A DNA stretch of 64,000 bases from Viscum album (taxonomy: Eukaryota; Streptophyta; Magnoliopsida; Santalales; Viscaceae). The position numbers and the translations under genes are program-made. Where the stretch lies: assembly GCA_963277665.1 (NCBI GenBank), contig OY728120.1, positions 939,969,195-940,033,194 of the forward strand. The letters run 5' to 3'. Of the stretch, positions 61,367 to 64,000 are shown one piece after another. Numbering within the stretch: the first letter of the stretch is position 1; every line of letters starts with the position of its first letter. The notes below the pieces were generated by a model that made no database searches, was not told where the DNA came from, and was given only the letters and a program-made list of their open reading frames with translations.

Positions 61367-61426
61367 TTTATAAAATTTTGGAGTGTTACATTTTATCCCA
61401 TAAACAAACCCCCCCCCCCTAAAATT
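61367..61426 (-). other. Chromovirus-type LTR start with PPT
   Basis: The minus strand reads TGTAACACTCC from 61390 downward. Just upstream of it lie TATGGGATAAAA and a G12 run. LTR starts of the TGTAACA type after a G-rich tract mark Tekay-like chromoviruses, as at 3302-3327. Confidence 0.5.
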
Positions 61427-62760
61427 TTAATTATCACTTACTATAGAAAATAACTATGGGTATGCACAACATAGTCATAATTCAAGATATAATTTCTAAT
61501 AAGATATGAACCTTAGAATATTAGGTAAGACTAGGAAACATAATAAATATTTATAAAACAACATATTTATCATTATTAGAATAATACTTAGGAATGAGTT
61601 TCCCCAAAAAATAACTTGATAACTTAGTGATAAAAATAAATAGACATTCTTCCTCTTACTTGAGTTGAGGAATTATTTTACCATCAATATTGAGAATATG
61701 AGATAATATAGTTACATGATTTCATTAAAATATTTCGTCTATAAATTTCATTTTGAGTAGTTTTCCATATCTTATTCATATCATATTCCATTATATAAAT
61801 CACCATGATTAATTTTTCATAGTTGATTGAATAAAATAAGCATTAAATGGATCATAAGATCCACAAAAGGATAAAAAGTTATTCCTCTTATTTTTATCCA
61901 TTAACTAAAACAAAAAAGGATAGAATAAGTTAATATAATATTCAATATGAATAAATGTTTATATATCGATCTATAAAACCACAACTATAACACCCAAAAT
62001 TTAACATAAATCTTATATTAAATAACTAATCTTGTCATTATTCAAAAATATGAGAGACCAAATTGAAACCTAAATATTTGATCATATAATATTTCAAAAT
62101 AAATTTAGTATTTATCCCCAAATTATATTAATCACTCCTAATATTTCATAAAAAAATTATATGAACAAATTATTTGTTCTCTAAATTAAATATTCATAAA
62201 GCCATTATAAAATCATATATGATTTCACGAATAGTCCCAGAGGGGCTCGTTCTATGACTACCCCAAGTCCACCTCGAATAGGCCTAGGGCTGGTGACTAG
62301 CATCGAGTAGGCATGTCTCAAAAATGGGAGGCATTTTCCTAAGTACCTGTACACACGAACACATCTCCAAACAAAAAATATTGAAATGTAAAAACACTAA
62401 GTAGACGATGCATTCATACACTAAGATACCAACCACATAGTACGATGGTAGGAAAAATTAAAAGTAAATAGGGCCAGAATACAAGACCAACAATAGAAAG
62501 TATACAAAAGTGAATTCATAAGTTCTTGAAACTCATCCAAAAAAACCCTCACTGAAGGGTATGTGTAGGATAGTTGTCTGAAGCCATATGATCACACCTC
62601 GTTTGTCTAATCACTCTAATCACCACATGTTATTGGTCCACCTAGGACTTCCTCAAATCATTGATCATCTACACACAACACAAAAAATGTGGGAAAAGTG
62701 TGGGGGGGGGGAGAAAAATAATACTTAGTAAGACACCCCAAAACCAAAATGGAACACCAC
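61427..62760. other. Degenerate repeat DNA, possibly another LTR from about 61988
   Basis: TATAACACCC at 61988 resembles a mutated TGTAACACCC LTR start on the plus strand. Less AT-rich words follow at 62235-62350 (GGCCTAGGGCTGGTGAC; GGGAGGCATT). They distantly resemble the LTR end region at 52490-52540 (CACCTAGGCCTG; GAGAGGCATT). No coding is seen. Confidence 0.3.
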
Positions 62761-62764
62761 TAAG

Positions 62765-62900
62765 AAATACATGAAGTATAACACAAAGGAAACACATGAA
62801 GTATACCCCAAAAGAAACATATGAAGTATACCATAAAGGAAACACAAAAAGTATACCATAAAAATATATAGTATACCACAAAGATATACACAAAGTATTG
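62765..62900. repeat. 25-bp tandem array, four full units plus decayed ones
   Basis: Units of the form AAACACATGAAGTATACC plus about seven bases, at 62765, 62790, 62815 and 62840, then shortened versions to 62900. Translations of it give repetitive peptides without meaning. Confidence 0.75.
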
Positions 62901-62982
62901 TTATCTCACAAAGGTATAATTATATAGCATAAAAAGAAGGATTATAAGAAGTAGTACATAGAACACCCATTATCGGTGAGAC

Positions 62983-63142
62983 ATAGTGTTCCAATAACAC
63001 ACGGAGTGTCAATAACACATTAAGTGTTGATAACAAATTGAGTTTCAATAACACATGGAGTTTCGATAACACATGGAGTATCGATAACAAATGGAGTGTC
63101 TATAAAACATGGAGTGTCGATAACACATGGAGTTTCGATAGG
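62983..63142. repeat. 18-bp tandem array, about eight units
   Basis: Unit GAGTGTCGATAACACATG with point changes, in register from about 62983 to 63142. It lies 80 bp from the 25-bp array and has no similarity to it. Arrays like this occur inside long chromovirus LTRs. Confidence 0.75.
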
Positions 63143-63384
63143 TCATGCATCCCCAAAATCACATAGTCACCAAGTCACATAGTCTCAAGATCACAAACAT
63201 CCATAGGATTCTGATCATAGCATCATTGCTTTAGGAGAAACTACTCCTCAATCCAAAAGGTCGTATGAAAAATGAATAAACAACTCAATTAGAGTATCTA
63301 AAAAGGACCATCTCATCACAAGGGTCTCAATTCCGTAGACGGATCATCAAACAGACCTTCTGTTTGAATATTATGTCCATTTTA

Positions 63385-63730
63385 GTGAAAAAGTCTAACC
63401 CTGAGTCTGGTCCGCGTCTGACCCAGCCTGACCTGCAGACCTGACCCAGTCCGGTCCAGCCACCCCAACCCAGCCCGGCCTTCTGGGCCATTGGTTCTGT
63501 CCTGATGGGCTTCTGGGACGTGGTCCACTGGACCGCTAGACCCAGCTCGCCGACCGCCATGCCAGTGGCCCATCCTCCTAGCGCTCTACCTGAACCTGGA
63601 CCCCCGCTGATTCATGCCTCACTCCTCCATCAACCACACACTATTCACCATGTCCACCCCTTGAACAAGCTAGAGCCACTACTCTAGTCACCGTAGTGTG
63701 CCACCACCTTGAACCATCTCACCTTCGTGG
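63385..63730. other. GC-rich island, no gene recognised
   Basis: A sharp rise in G+C against both sides. CTGACCCAGC / CTGACCTGCAG / CTGACCCAGT / CCAACCCAGC words are repeated at 63418-63475. Open frames exist on both strands (63327-63560, 63505-63687), as expected from low stop density. None resembles a known protein, and the start and end do not fit a gene. Confidence 0.4.
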
Positions 63731-64000
63731 TGTCGTTGCAGTGTCATATCCCCAGTCTCAGATCATTATGCCACATATTGAAGGTGCCATGATCATCCGA
63801 TCATGTTTTTCAAAGAATGATAAATGTAGAAGGATAGGAGGAAATATATAAATGCACAAGAATGACCAAAGAGTGTATCTTCACCTTGTTCATGTCATCC
63901 TCGATCTGTTCATTTTAGAACGAAGAACTGAGAGGGAATAAATTAAATCTCCTTAATAAAATCAATCCTGATAATCAATTAGGATAAATTATTCACCCTG

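Noticed and set aside
62669..62893. 74-codon hydrophobic frame as a membrane protein
   Set aside because: It is the translation of the 25-bp tandem array.
63327..63687. A host gene in the GC-rich island
   Set aside because: Overlapping open frames on both strands come from base composition. There are no conserved motifs, splice structure or start context.

Overview
This window is plant repeat DNA. I see no host protein-coding gene, tRNA or rRNA. It is AT-rich almost throughout. Everything I could identify is a transposable element, most of it broken: Ty1/copia and Ty3/gypsy LTR retrotransposons, one end of a CACTA DNA transposon and a possible SINE. The SIRE/Maximus-like copia lineage, the Athila-like gypsy lineage and long-LTR chromoviruses together point to an angiosperm with a large repeat-rich genome. 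I cannot name the species.

Left half (1-31713) is a nest of LTR elements. (1) The outermost is a Tekay/Del-like chromovirus derivative on the plus strand. The end of its 5' LTR is at 686-1781, the primer binding site (PBS) at 1786, a non-coding 1.5 kb interior follows, then the polypurine tract (PPT) at 3302-3316. Its ~4.5 kb 3' LTR is at 3317-7401 and resumes at 31312-31713. A CACTA terminus (1-685) interrupts the 5' LTR. (2) An Athila-like Ty3/gypsy element (7402-31306, minus strand, TSD ATGAA) sits in that 3' LTR. It has 1508-bp LTRs, a tRNA-Asp-type PBS, decayed gag and pol, and an internal duplicated LTR fragment near its 3' end. (3) A SIRE/Maximus-like Ty1/copia element (12952-25414, minus strand, TSD CTCAT) sits in the Athila pol gene between RNase H and integrase. 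It has ~1785-bp LTRs with two tandem-repeat blocks, gag, protease, integrase, RT and RNase H, plus an extra envelope-like gene downstream of pol. LTR divergence, counted by eye, rises outward (about 4%, 8-11%, 12%), which fits the insertion order.

Middle (31737-41257): a strongly decayed minus-strand chromovirus with ~2.6 kb LTRs. Its RT and integrase are recognisable only as stop-ridden fragments. From 41263 to 46905 lie AT-rich remnants, including a copia-type LTR end with a PBS at 43.36 kb.

Right (46906-64000): a structurally complete LTR element (46906-55491, minus strand, TSD ATATA) has 2.8 and 3.0 kb LTRs but no recognisable genes. Beyond it are AT-rich remnants with an LTR boundary near 61390. 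Two short tandem arrays and a GC-rich island occupy the last 1.4 kb.

The most interesting objects are the envelope-like gene with its own TATA-like motif, the Athila internal fossil LTR, and the 18-unit 13-bp array kept at the same unit number in both SIRE-like LTRs.
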